This document shows, in pieces, positions 53,257 to 59,692 of a DNA stretch of 64,000 nucleotides. The stretch is from a virus. The notes beneath the pieces were generated by a model. It made no database searches. It saw only the letters and a list, made by a program, of their open reading frames with translations, and was not told where the DNA came from. The stretch lies in IMG/VR virus record IMGVR_UViG_3300020194_001331, positions 1 through 64,000 of that record; one strand, written 5' to 3'. The position numbers and the translations under genes were made by a program. Within the stretch, counting starts at the first letter, position 1; every line of letters begins with the position of its first letter.

Positions 53257-54660
53257 TTAATAAGTTTTAGAATCGAAGTCGGTTGGATAAGAAGTATCTT
53301 TATCATTCTTTATGTAAGTCAACCAATAGTTTACCGCGTTTTGATTGTTTATCCACTTACTTCTATCTCCCCAATTAAAGTCAGGTCTAGCATAATATGG
53401 TTTTTCTCTCATTACATATTGTGCTCGTTGAGAAGATGATGGTTTTGGTTCATCAATTAATCCATCTCCTGTATTATCATATCCATCAATAGTACCATCA
53501 CCATCAATATCAACACCTCGTCTTTTTGTATCTTTTTTTAACTCAACACCATCAACGATTACAGCTTCATCAACTTTTTTTTTATCTTCCGTAGTAGTAT
53601 TGTCAGTTTCAAACTTACTATCTTCATATGGAACATCATCTTCCTCGCCAAATAAATCTTCATTGAGTTCTTCCATATCCATATCGGATACCATATCATT
53701 CATTACTTGGTCTAAGGCATGGTCTTCATCCCATTCTTCATCTTCTAACCCATCTGATAATGTGGTATCCCAATCCTTTAATTCACCTTCGGTGTAGATA
53801 TCAGAGCCCTCTTCAGGTTCTTCACCATAGAGTTCTCTTTTCTCAACTACTTTCTTTTTATCCTTTTCACCTTTATCAACTTTCATTGCGTTGTTGAATG
53901 CGATTACAAGTGCAACTGCCAATGGGTCGAATACAAAGATAATAATAAGAATGAACCAGTTTATAATTTGGTCCATAGGTTTATCCAATAATCCACTAAG
54001 GTATTGTAAAGGTCCTAACTCCGATGAAACACCTTCTGATGATTCAACATCTAATATTTTTAATTGAATGGATTGTAATGAATCGGCCGCTACTTCTCTT
54101 TTTCCTTGAACCTCTTTTCTGTTATCTTCTTCAACCGATATTCTTTGTTGTGATAATCTTAGTTCGGTTGTTGAGATTGTGTTTCTAAATCCAGTTGATG
54201 AAGTTGTATCTCTAACTTGGATTCCGGTTGCTTTAGCATTTGAAAGTGTTGAAATATTTTGTGAAATTCTTTCTAATTCAGTATCGTATCTTGCAACGTC
54301 ATCTGCCCAAAACTTTTCTTTTTGTTGTAGAAATGCTAGTTGTTTTTCTTGAACACTAAATTGATTAAATGTATCTTGAAATGCTGATGTTAGAAATCCG
54401 TAAATACCTAATGATGTGATTAGTATTAATATAACCACTGCTCCACTTAGATAGATTCTAAATGTTTTGTTTATTTTTTCCCAATAATTATAAAGATATC
54501 CAGCCGTAATTAATTTAGCTAATTCCAATGAACTTGCCATTATCATAACGGAAAATGCTGCTCCTGCAAATAGTTTAGATAAACCAGTTACGGAGAAGAA
54601 TGCTGCGTTAAATGCTACGAACAACGCAGATAATCCCAATAATAAAGTTCTGAACTTCAT
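53257..54660 (-). CDS. Polytopic membrane protein with coiled coil and Ca-binding-like loop (467 aa)
   Basis: Hydrophobic helices lie at about residues 1-30, 34-56, 68-92 and 228-256, with a coiled coil between the third and fourth (RYDTELERISQNISTLSNAK; RLSQQRISVEEDNRKEVQGK). This plan resembles DUF4407-type proteins seen in marine phages. The cytoplasmic tail is acidic, and near residues 385-405 it has DIDGDGTIDGYDNTGDGLID, a repeated D-x-D-G-D-G-x-I-D loop as in EF-hand, dockerin or thrombospondin type 3 calcium motifs. Function unknown; modification of the host envelope is possible. Confidence 0.65.
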   Translation of the reverse strand: MKFRTLLLGLSALFVAFNAAFFSVTGLSKLFAGAAFSVMIMASSLELAKLITAGYLYNYWEKINKTFRIYLSGAVVILILITSLGIYGFLTSAFQDTFNQFSVQEKQLAFLQQKEKFWADDVARYDTELERISQNISTLSNAKATGIQVRDTTSSTGFRNTISTTELRLSQQRISVEEDNRKEVQGKREVAADSLQSIQLKILDVESSEGVSSELGPLQYLSGLLDKPMDQIINWFILIIIFVFDPLAVALVIAFNNAMKVDKGEKDKKKVVEKRELYGEEPEEGSDIYTEGELKDWDTTLSDGLEDEEWDEDHALDQVMNDMVSDMDMEELNEDLFGEEDDVPYEDSKFETDNTTTEDKKKVDEAVIVDGVELKKDTKRRGVDIDGDGTIDGYDNTGDGLIDEPKPSSSQRAQYVMREKPYYARPDFNWGDRSKWINNQNAVNYWLTYIKNDKDTSYPTDFDSKTY

Positions 54661-54670
54661 TTTACTCTTT

Positions 54671-54850
54671 CTATGCTAAGTCTACGAGATTTTTCGTAAG
54701 TTCGAGTAACCTTTCAATTTGATGTGTTAGTCTTAAAGCTTCTTTTTGGTCTGATGGTCTACTTCCATCTAACATACCTTTAATCACTTTGTTGTGATTT
54801 TCTACTCCCTCAATATGAGATAATGCTTTTTGTTTATGTTCTGGTTTCAT
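54671..54850 (-). CDS. Small helical protein, CsoR-like pattern (59 aa)
   Basis: ATG 54850 to TAG, giving MKPEHKQKALSHIEGVENHN, KVIKGMLDGSRPSDQKEALR and LTHQIERLLELTKNLVDLA. A late-type motif lies 20 bases upstream, supporting the start. The HIEGVENHNKVIKGMLDGSR stretch recalls CsoR/DUF156 repressors (RRIEGQxRGIxxMI), but the Cys/His metal ligands are not evident, so the likeness is weak. It precedes the 467-residue membrane gene by 10 bases and may be a two-gene operon with it. Confidence 0.55.
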   Translation of the reverse strand: MKPEHKQKALSHIEGVENHNKVIKGMLDGSRPSDQKEALRLTHQIERLLELTKNLVDLA

Positions 54851-54870
54851 AATAACTCTATTTGTTAATA

Positions 54871-54882
54871 TATATAAATATA
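54871..54882 (-). promoter_or_regulatory. Putative late promoter motif
   Basis: Coding-strand TATATTTATATA, 20 bases before ATG 54850, just past the terminator at 54891-54920. Confidence 0.6.
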
Positions 54883-54890
54883 AGAAAATG

Positions 54891-54920
54891 AAAAAAGGGA
54901 GATTTATTCAACCTCCCCTT
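54891..54920 (-). terminator. Rho-independent terminator after the small heat shock gene
   Basis: Coding-strand AAGGGGAG (54920-54913), 11-base loop region, CTCCCTT with a one-base bulge, then TTTTTT. It lies about 20 bases past the Hsp20 stop and upstream of a late promoter. Confidence 0.85.
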
Positions 54921-54942
54921 TACTAAACTAACACCACTAAGA

Positions 54943-55308
54943 TTAAAATTTAATCTTTATCTTTTTACTTTTTCTCTCTTCTTTTTTATCCAAAAGAATG
55001 GTAAGTAGACCATTTTCAATTGATGCTTCTGCAGTAGTTCCATCGTAATCTTTTCCTACTTTGAACTTTAGATTTATATTGCCAACAACTGCATTCACAT
55101 TTTCAGTTTCTGCATTTACTGTAATTAAATCTTCAGTAACATCCACATTTACATCTTTTGGGTTGTGTCCTACAACACTTATAACAATACTTTGTTTTCC
55201 ATCTTTAGTTGTATTGATGGAATAGTTTCCTTGTTGATGATTTATTTGCATCGGTTGAAATTTAGAATCAAATACCTCATCAAAGAATCTGTCAAATGTT
55301 AAAATCAT
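54943..55308 (-). CDS. Small heat shock protein, Hsp20/alpha-crystallin type (121 aa)
   Basis: ATP-independent chaperone. The start at ATG 55308 (MILTFDRFFDEVFDS) follows AAAAAAAGGAAAAAAT, and another ATG 27 bases upstream is less like family starts. The alpha-crystallin domain runs from NYSINTTKDGKQSIVISVVG, GHNPKDVNVDVTEDLITVNA to the closing ASIENGLLTILLDKKEE (GLLxIxL) and KKIKIKF as the IxI-like tail. Phage Hsp20 genes are typical of T4-like marine phages, where they may protect tails or phage proteins during assembly. It ends before a strong terminator, so it may be a monocistronic late or middle gene. Confidence 0.9.
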   Translation of the reverse strand: MILTFDRFFDEVFDSKFQPMQINHQQGNYSINTTKDGKQSIVISVVGHNPKDVNVDVTEDLITVNAETENVNAVVGNINLKFKVGKDYDGTTAEASIENGLLTILLDKKEERKSKKIKIKF

Positions 55309-55376
55309 ATTTTTTCCTTTTTTTAAGTTAAACATACAATCTATATATTACCAAATCCATACCATTTCATTTTGTA

Positions 55377-55389
55377 TGACAACTTGTCA
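55377..55389. promoter_or_regulatory. Short perfect palindrome upstream of the Hsp20 gene
   Basis: TGACAACTTGTCA, six-base arms around one base, about 70 bases before the Hsp20 start and just beyond the HD gene's stop. No clear promoter was found in this gap; the palindrome could be a regulator site. The evidence is only symmetry. Confidence 0.3.
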
Positions 55390-55395
55390 GTTTAA

Positions 55396-56082
55396 TTAAA
55401 AGTTTTCGGAAATATTGTCATACATACCCGTTGATTTTCTATATTCTGAATTTTCTAATCTAGTACTCATATGGTCAGCCCAATGAATAATGTATGGTAA
55501 ATCAGTTTTTACTTGGAAATCTTCATTATAAGAAATAAAGTATTTCTTAGTTGCATCGTTGTACAATCCATCAGCCATATGAATACCCAATTGTTCTTTC
55601 TGAGTATATTTGATTCCATATTGATTCAGTAACCAAAATGCTCTATCGGTTACATCAAAGTATTGTAACTTTGGATTGTGAGTAAAATATTCTTTTTTAT
55701 TTTTTTGATGCCATTCCGATTCTTGTGGTAAATAATATGGTTCTTTACCATCACCCAACTTTCCTAAATCGTGGTGGAAAGCTGCGAAGAATAATTCTTC
55801 ATCAGTAAAGTTAATAAACCCACCACTCTCTTCAAACATCTTTTTTAGTTTGTAAGCGTTTCTTGCTACATTCATTACGTGGTCGATATAACCACCAGGA
55901 TATGCAGAGTGAAAATTAAGTTTACCACTTGCGGGTGCAATAGCAAGTTCAGTTCCCAATTCTTCTGGGGAATACATATGGAGAAGTTTTTCTAATCGTT
56001 CTCCACTAAACACTTTTTTAATAGCTTCTATAAACTTATTATAGTTTGCTTCTATTTGTTCTTCTGTATAGTTTCTAATCAT
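55396..56082 (-). CDS. HD-domain phosphohydrolase (228 aa)
   Basis: Metal-dependent HD fold with His in GGYIDHVMNVARNAYKL, the HD pair in AAFHHDLGKLGDG and Asp in IIHWADHMSTRLEN. The opening ERLEKLLHMYSPEELGTELA, with SGKLNFHSAYPGGYIDH, resembles phage HD proteins related to dNTPase or tRNA 2',3'-cyclic phosphodiesterase groups. The role may be nucleotide turnover, but no substrate is certain. It overlaps the preceding gene by ATGA and belongs to the HAD-lipoprotein operon. Confidence 0.75.
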   Translation of the reverse strand: MIRNYTEEQIEANYNKFIEAIKKVFSGERLEKLLHMYSPEELGTELAIAPASGKLNFHSAYPGGYIDHVMNVARNAYKLKKMFEESGGFINFTDEELFFAAFHHDLGKLGDGKEPYYLPQESEWHQKNKKEYFTHNPKLQYFDVTDRAFWLLNQYGIKYTQKEQLGIHMADGLYNDATKKYFISYNEDFQVKTDLPYIIHWADHMSTRLENSEYRKSTGMYDNISENF

Positions 56083-56453
56083 TGTTCTATATATTTTCCA
56101 GTTAGTGACCTATATAATATTTCTAATTCTTCCTCAGTTGTACAAAATCCAAGTCCATCGAAATCTAAAATTTCAATAAAATATTGACCTGGCTTTAATC
56201 CCATATTTACCAACTCTGCATCATCATCGGATGAGTTGGTTACAAATCGGGGTGCATACTTATCATTTCTTTCTTTAGGTAGAGGGAGTGTCCAAAAATA
56301 AGGTTTGTCCAGTTCTTCATTATCATCTAAATCCTCCCTATTCTCAATAAAATCTCCAGTACCATTATAATCATTTGAAAGATGTTTTGACCAACCTTGC
56401 CTCTTAAAAGTTTCATCGGTTAGTGGTGTTGCTTGTAATCTTACCTTTCTCAT
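56079..56453 (-). CDS. Hypothetical protein (124 aa)
   Basis: A compact acidic protein with RKVRLQATPLTDETFKRQGW, a Trp-Thr-Leu-Pro-Leu-Pro segment, RFVTNSSDDDAELVNMGLKP and a final TTEEELEILYRSLTGKYIEQ. The order TDETFxRxGW ... WTLPLPKE is typical of a family of small proteins in Bacteroidota and their phages that I cannot name. It overlaps genes on both sides by ATGA. Confidence 0.5.
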   Translation of the reverse strand: MRKVRLQATPLTDETFKRQGWSKHLSNDYNGTGDFIENREDLDDNEELDKPYFWTLPLPKERNDKYAPRFVTNSSDDDAELVNMGLKPGQYFIEILDFDGLGFCTTEEELEILYRSLTGKYIEQ

Positions 56454-57001
56454 TCTAATACGATTCTAATTGTTTCTTCTAAGTCTTGAAATGTTGCTTT
56501 TACAATAAGTGTATCGCCAACCATTTCATCTATTGGTGCAATTACTGTATTTATTTCTCCACCAGTTCCACTATATGAAAACTCATTTATAGTCGGTACA
56601 ATGGTTCCAGCAAATCCAGTTACATAAGTTGTATCTACATCTACCCAATCACCTAATACATTTATAGTTCTTCGAATGAATACATAAGCAGTATCATTTA
56701 AAGTCCATTGATGAGATGATTCCCATTCAACTAATTGTGGATATAATGGTTCTTCGTTGTGATTTAAAAGTTTACCTGTAATTCTATGAATTGTTTGAAT
56801 AGAATTTTGTGTAGAGTTTAGTTCTAATTTATATAATCCTTCATTGGTTGTATCTAATCTACCATCTAATTCCATTGTGTAATTATCGGGTAAATCTGAT
56901 AATGGGTCATCCGTACAAGATGTTAATGTTCCCAATAACATTAATGAATAAAGAACTAATGCAAACTTTAATAAAAAATTTATACTATCGAATTGTTTCA
57001 T
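56450..57001 (-). CDS. Phage-encoded lipoprotein (183 aa)
   Basis: ATG 57001 overlaps the HAD stop (ATGA), giving a lipoprotein signal peptide MKQFDSINFLLKFALVLYSL ending in the lipobox LTSC (Cys29) followed by TDDPLSD. Asp/Pro after the Cys suggests export to the outer membrane in Bacteroidota. The mature part is a beta-sandwich-like domain (NYTMELDGRLDTTNEGLYKL; HRITGKLLNHNEEPLYPQLV; EFSYSGTGGEINTVIAPIDE) like Ig or CarboxypepD_reg-type folds. It may alter the host surface after infection, for instance superinfection exclusion; that is inference. Confidence 0.7.
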   Translation of the reverse strand: MKQFDSINFLLKFALVLYSLMLLGTLTSCTDDPLSDLPDNYTMELDGRLDTTNEGLYKLELNSTQNSIQTIHRITGKLLNHNEEPLYPQLVEWESSHQWTLNDTAYVFIRRTINVLGDWVDVDTTYVTGFAGTIVPTINEFSYSGTGGEINTVIAPIDEMVGDTLIVKATFQDLEETIRIVLE

Positions 57002-57483
57002 AATAAATAATCTAAAATAGAATCCCAATCAGGATATTCATTAGGAGAATTGTTGTTTTCCCAATCATATCCAAATCTTAATAATTTACCTTTGAACTCA
57101 CCAGCTCCATTCTTTAATCTATCATCAATAAGGTAATCACCCATTAACAAATCTTTTCTGTGAGTAGTGAATAATCTTTTGTGAAAGATATTATCGAAGT
57201 AATCTTCTAACCAAAATCTTTTATCAGTAAGAGATTGAGGATTACCCCAAGGAGCAGAGGTGGCGATGAATAATTCATACTTACCACTATTGTGTAATTT
57301 TTTAATAGCTTCAATAGCACCTTTAATGGGAGGTGCGATTCTGAATAAACCTTGAATGTGGTCAGGATGAGTTTTGTATCTTTCTTCTAAATGTGGATGT
57401 TTTTCAAACCAATCTTTGATTGCTTTTCCGAAGTCAACGATGACTCCATCCATATCAATGTAAACTATTTTCTTTTTTATCAT
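56998..57483 (-). CDS. HAD 5'(3')-deoxyribonucleotidase-type phosphatase (161 aa)
   Basis: The Asp-based motif I is IVYIDMDGVIVDFGKAI, motif II lies in LFIATSAPWGNP, and the acidic motif is DYLIDDRLKNGAGEF. This is the NT5C/phage deoxynucleotidase pattern. It probably removes phosphate from deoxynucleoside monophosphates during DNA synthesis from host nucleotides. I put the start at ATG 57483 (MIKKKIVYIDMDG) because the promoter at 57500-57531 would begin transcription near 57496; starts at 57492 or 57510 would be leaderless or upstream of the transcript. Confidence 0.85.
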   Translation of the reverse strand: MIKKKIVYIDMDGVIVDFGKAIKDWFEKHPHLEERYKTHPDHIQGLFRIAPPIKGAIEAIKKLHNSGKYELFIATSAPWGNPQSLTDKRFWLEDYFDNIFHKRLFTTHRKDLLMGDYLIDDRLKNGAGEFKGKLLRFGYDWENNNSPNEYPDWDSILDYLL

Positions 57484-57499
57484 ATCACTCATTAGAGTA

Positions 57500-57531
57500 C
57501 TAATATACAAAATTTATTTGAAACATGCAAG
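57500..57531 (-). promoter_or_regulatory. Host-type promoter of the HAD-lipoprotein-HD operon
   Basis: CTTG (57531-57528), 20-base spacer, TATATTAG (57507-57500) on the coding strand. Four genes with ATGA overlaps follow. Confidence 0.75.
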
Positions 57532-57542
57532 CTTTTTTTGAA

Positions 57543-57770
57543 TTAATTTAACCATAAATTGTAAACAAAATCATATGGTTTGTTTAGTTGTTTTGCTAGT
57601 TCTTCAAAACATCGTTCTCTGATGATACTATCACCAACACCAATATATTCGTAGATATCGCTCCCACCAAATAGTTCGGTAACCAAACCAACAAAGGTGG
57701 CTTTCTCGTTGATTTCAACTCCCAATTCATCGGTTGGGTAAGTGTTCAAATAAAATTCTTTAATATTCAT
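57543..57770 (-). CDS. Small hypothetical protein (75 aa)
   Basis: Acidic helical protein: NIKEFYLNTYPTDELGVEIN, TFVGLVTELFGGSDIYEYIG and FEELAKQLNKPYDFVYNLWL. The TDELGxEI...TFxGLxxxL pattern recurs in short proteins of Bacteroidota phages; no function is known to me. It lies 23 bases from the preceding gene and may be in the transcript from the promoter at 58152-58183. Confidence 0.55.
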   Translation of the reverse strand: MNIKEFYLNTYPTDELGVEINEKATFVGLVTELFGGSDIYEYIGVGDSIIRERCFEELAKQLNKPYDFVYNLWLN

Positions 57771-57793
57771 ATCGTTTATGTTTTAAGGTTTAA

Positions 57794-58105
57794 TTAAACT
57801 AAGTAATTTGGTCCGTAGTATTCCCACTTATCAGTACCATCAAAGATGTTACCACGAGAATGTTTAGCAGGTCCTTGCCAACCTTGTGGTTTCAACAAAT
57901 CACCTTTCTTAACTGGAACTCCTTTGTTAACTCCATCAACCATAGAAACAAATCCCCAAGCAGAACTACCATCCCACAAACGGATGTATTTTCTACCTTT
58001 ATCAACTCTTAGGGGTTCGTAGGGTTTGTAATTAAATTTACTTTCCCAATAGGTTTTTCTCTCTTCGTTAACTTTTTCGAGCCACAAATCAAATTTAGTT
58101 TTCAT
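57794..58105 (-). CDS. Small hypothetical protein (103 aa)
   Basis: A Trp/Gly-rich protein: RVDKGRKYIRLWDGSSAWGF, VNKGVPVKKGDLLKPQGWQG and GTDKWEYYGPNYLV. The segment RKYIRLWD is likely a beta strand of a small barrel. It starts 47 bases after the promoter at 58152-58183. Function unknown; Trp content suggests nucleic acid or carbohydrate binding. Confidence 0.55.
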   Translation of the reverse strand: MKTKFDLWLEKVNEERKTYWESKFNYKPYEPLRVDKGRKYIRLWDGSSAWGFVSMVDGVNKGVPVKKGDLLKPQGWQGPAKHSRGNIFDGTDKWEYYGPNYLV

Positions 58106-58136
58106 ATCTTTTAGGGTTTAATCGTTTTAACTCTTA

Positions 58137-58164
58137 CTCTCAATTACAGTACTAACATACAAAA
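58137..58164 (+). repeat. 28-base direct repeat, copy 1 (contains the promoter -7 element)
   Basis: Identical over 28 bases to 58531-58558. It holds the -7 TATGTTAG element and about 15 bases of the 5' leader, so the two adjacent small genes share promoter and leader sequence. Confidence 0.85.
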
Positions 58165-58183
58165 TAATTTTGAATTATGCAAG
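58152..58183 (-). promoter_or_regulatory. Host-type promoter
   Basis: CTTG (58183-58180), 20-base spacer, TATGTTAG (58159-58152) on the coding strand, before ATG 58105. Confidence 0.7.
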
Positions 58184-58194
58184 TCTTTTCTTAA

Positions 58195-58524
58195 TTATTT
58201 TTGAACTTTTTCAATCAATTCTACCAACTCTTTAGCGAACATCTTTGTGTTCCAAGAGTAGTATGTGTCAGTTGAATTGATATTCAAATTGATTTGAGGA
58301 ACTTTCAATCGGTAACCATTGTAATCACGAGTACCCCCCGAAGTGTTGTATCGGTAACCTGCCGCTGATGTCCATTTGGTACAACTCCAATTTGTTACAT
58401 CGTTTTCAATTCCTAACTCAGTTAGTAGTTCACCAACTTTGTTGAGGTTTGGCATTCTTGAATTTTCACAAATACCCAATCCGGCTTTCTTACGAAGGGC
58501 GTTTAATGTCTTTTGGTTTTTCAT
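58195..58524 (-). CDS. Small hypothetical protein (109 aa)
   Basis: N-terminal helical region KNQKTLNALRKKAGLGICEN, then a Tyr/Asn/Ser-rich beta part (TSAAGYRYNTSGGTRDYNGY; LKVPQINLNINSTDTYYSWN) and a closing helix FAKELVELIEK. No family recognised. It has its own promoter (58546-58577) nested with the phoH terminator and is transcribed with a short leader. Confidence 0.5.
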   Translation of the reverse strand: MKNQKTLNALRKKAGLGICENSRMPNLNKVGELLTELGIENDVTNWSCTKWTSAAGYRYNTSGGTRDYNGYRLKVPQINLNINSTDTYYSWNTKMFAKELVELIEKVQK

Positions 58525-58530
58525 ATCTAT

Positions 58531-58558
58531 CTCTCAATTACAGTACTAACATACAAAA
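58531..58558 (+). repeat. 28-base direct repeat, copy 2
   Basis: Second identical copy of the leader/-7 element repeat at 58137-58164. It precedes the 109-residue gene. Confidence 0.85.
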
Positions 58559-58577
58559 AAAAGTTGAGAAATCCAAG
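58546..58577 (-). promoter_or_regulatory. Host-type promoter nested in a terminator
   Basis: CTTG (58577-58574), 20-base spacer, TATGTTAG (58553-58546) on the coding strand. The -33 element is in the loop of the phoH terminator hairpin. Confidence 0.75.
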
Positions 58578-58591
58578 GGAAAACTCAACTT
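58554..58591 (-). terminator. Rho-independent terminator after phoH
   Basis: Coding-strand AAGTTGAG (58591-58584), 15-base loop, CTCAACTT (58568-58561), then TTTTTT. Eight perfect base pairs plus A/T extensions. Confidence 0.9.
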
Positions 58592-58615
58592 TTTTTAATT
58601 ATTTTTAATTTATTT

Positions 58616-59278
58616 TTACTGATAATTACTCAACAATCGTAGTAGTTCATCCAATGCTTCATGTCTGTGATTATCTCTCAGATGAGTTGAATAAACATAT
58701 TGTGAATCCTTTACTTTAGGAACTTCATGTATTGCCGAATCATTTGAAAACTTCAAATCGATTTGTTGTGGGTCTCCTGTTAAAATCATTGTTGAACCCT
58801 TACCTAATCTACCTAATACCATTCCTAATTGTGGTTTAGTTAGGTTTTGAAATTCATCTACAATCACAATCGAGTGTTCAAATGTTCTTCCTCTGAAATG
58901 TGAAAGAGAAACTAATTCAATATCTTCGTTCTTTTCCATCTTCTCTAAAATCATAGGTTTGTTATAAACCTTTCTCATATTAGAACGAATTGGAACTAAC
59001 CAAGGTTCCATCTTTTCATTTAGTGAACCAGGCAGATATCCATTATCTTCGTTTGATACCGTTGGTCTTGTTATTACAATCTTATTTACCTGCCTCGTAA
59101 AAAACATATCTAATGCTATTTGTACTGCTAAAAGGGTTTTACCGGAACCTGCTTTTCCCATTATAAAATTGTAAGGATGATAAAGGATTGCTGTTTTTGC
59201 TAACTTTTGTTCTTCAGACAAGGTTATATCAAATTTGATTTTACCTTTTGGTGGAACTTTTGTAATGTTCTCTGCCAT
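58616..59278 (-). CDS. phoH: PhoH-family ATPase (220 aa)
   Basis: P-loop ATPase/helicase-like protein common in marine T4-like phages. Walker A is MGKAGSGKTLLA (residues 40-51), Walker B is SIVIVDEFQNLTK near residue 132, sensor-type ILTGDPQQID near 163. The opening KFDITLSEEQKLAKTAILYH is PhoH-typical. The family name comes from phosphate starvation, but its exact role in phages is not settled. It starts 5 bases after the preceding gene's stop and ends in a terminator. Confidence 0.95.
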   Translation of the reverse strand: MAENITKVPPKGKIKFDITLSEEQKLAKTAILYHPYNFIMGKAGSGKTLLAVQIALDMFFTRQVNKIVITRPTVSNEDNGYLPGSLNEKMEPWLVPIRSNMRKVYNKPMILEKMEKNEDIELVSLSHFRGRTFEHSIVIVDEFQNLTKPQLGMVLGRLGKGSTMILTGDPQQIDLKFSNDSAIHEVPKVKDSQYVYSTHLRDNHRHEALDELLRLLSNYQ

Positions 59279-59283
59279 GTGTT

Positions 59284-59643
59284 TTAATTAAATGTAGTTA
59301 TCTTATGCGATTTTTTAGTTGGGGTTTTAATCTTTGGTGGAATTGATTTCTGATACTTTACAATCTCAGCACAAATCTCATACTTTTCCAATCGTTCACA
59401 CAAATTTAGTAATCGTTGTAAAACCAATAAGTAATCTTTCTTTTCCACAACCGAAACAACACCATCGATTGTAAATTCAATCAATACAACTGAGGGAAGA
59501 TTTTGTTTGTGGGCTTGAATAACTAAAGAAAGGGATTGGTTAAGAAAATCATCTCCATAGGAATTTAAATACTCATTCAATGTGGTATTATTAAGAGAGA
59601 AGTATTTTCTCCATTCAACATTTGCTAAAGGTCTTTTTTTCAA
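59284..59643 (-). CDS. Hypothetical protein, TTG start (119 aa)
   Basis: KKRPLANVEWRKYFSLNNTT, a helix LNQSLSLVIQAHKQNLPSVV, the strands VLIEFTIDGVVSVVEKKDYL and a basic tail PPKIKTPTKKSHKITTF. No ATG is available; the frame opens with TTG 59643. It precedes phoH by five bases and follows a variant late motif (59668-59679). Function unknown; co-transcription with phoH is probable. Confidence 0.5.
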   Translation of the reverse strand: MKKRPLANVEWRKYFSLNNTTLNEYLNSYGDDFLNQSLSLVIQAHKQNLPSVVLIEFTIDGVVSVVEKKDYLLVLQRLLNLCERLEKYEICAEIVKYQKSIPPKIKTPTKKSHKITTFN

Positions 59644-59667
59644 AGTGCGAAATGTTTAGTTGTTACT

Positions 59668-59679
59668 ATTATAAATATA
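59668..59679 (-). promoter_or_regulatory. Weak late-type promoter motif
   Basis: Coding-strand TATATTTATAAT, a variant about 24 bases before TTG 59643. Confidence 0.4.
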
Positions 59680-59692
59680 ATAAAAATTAGAT

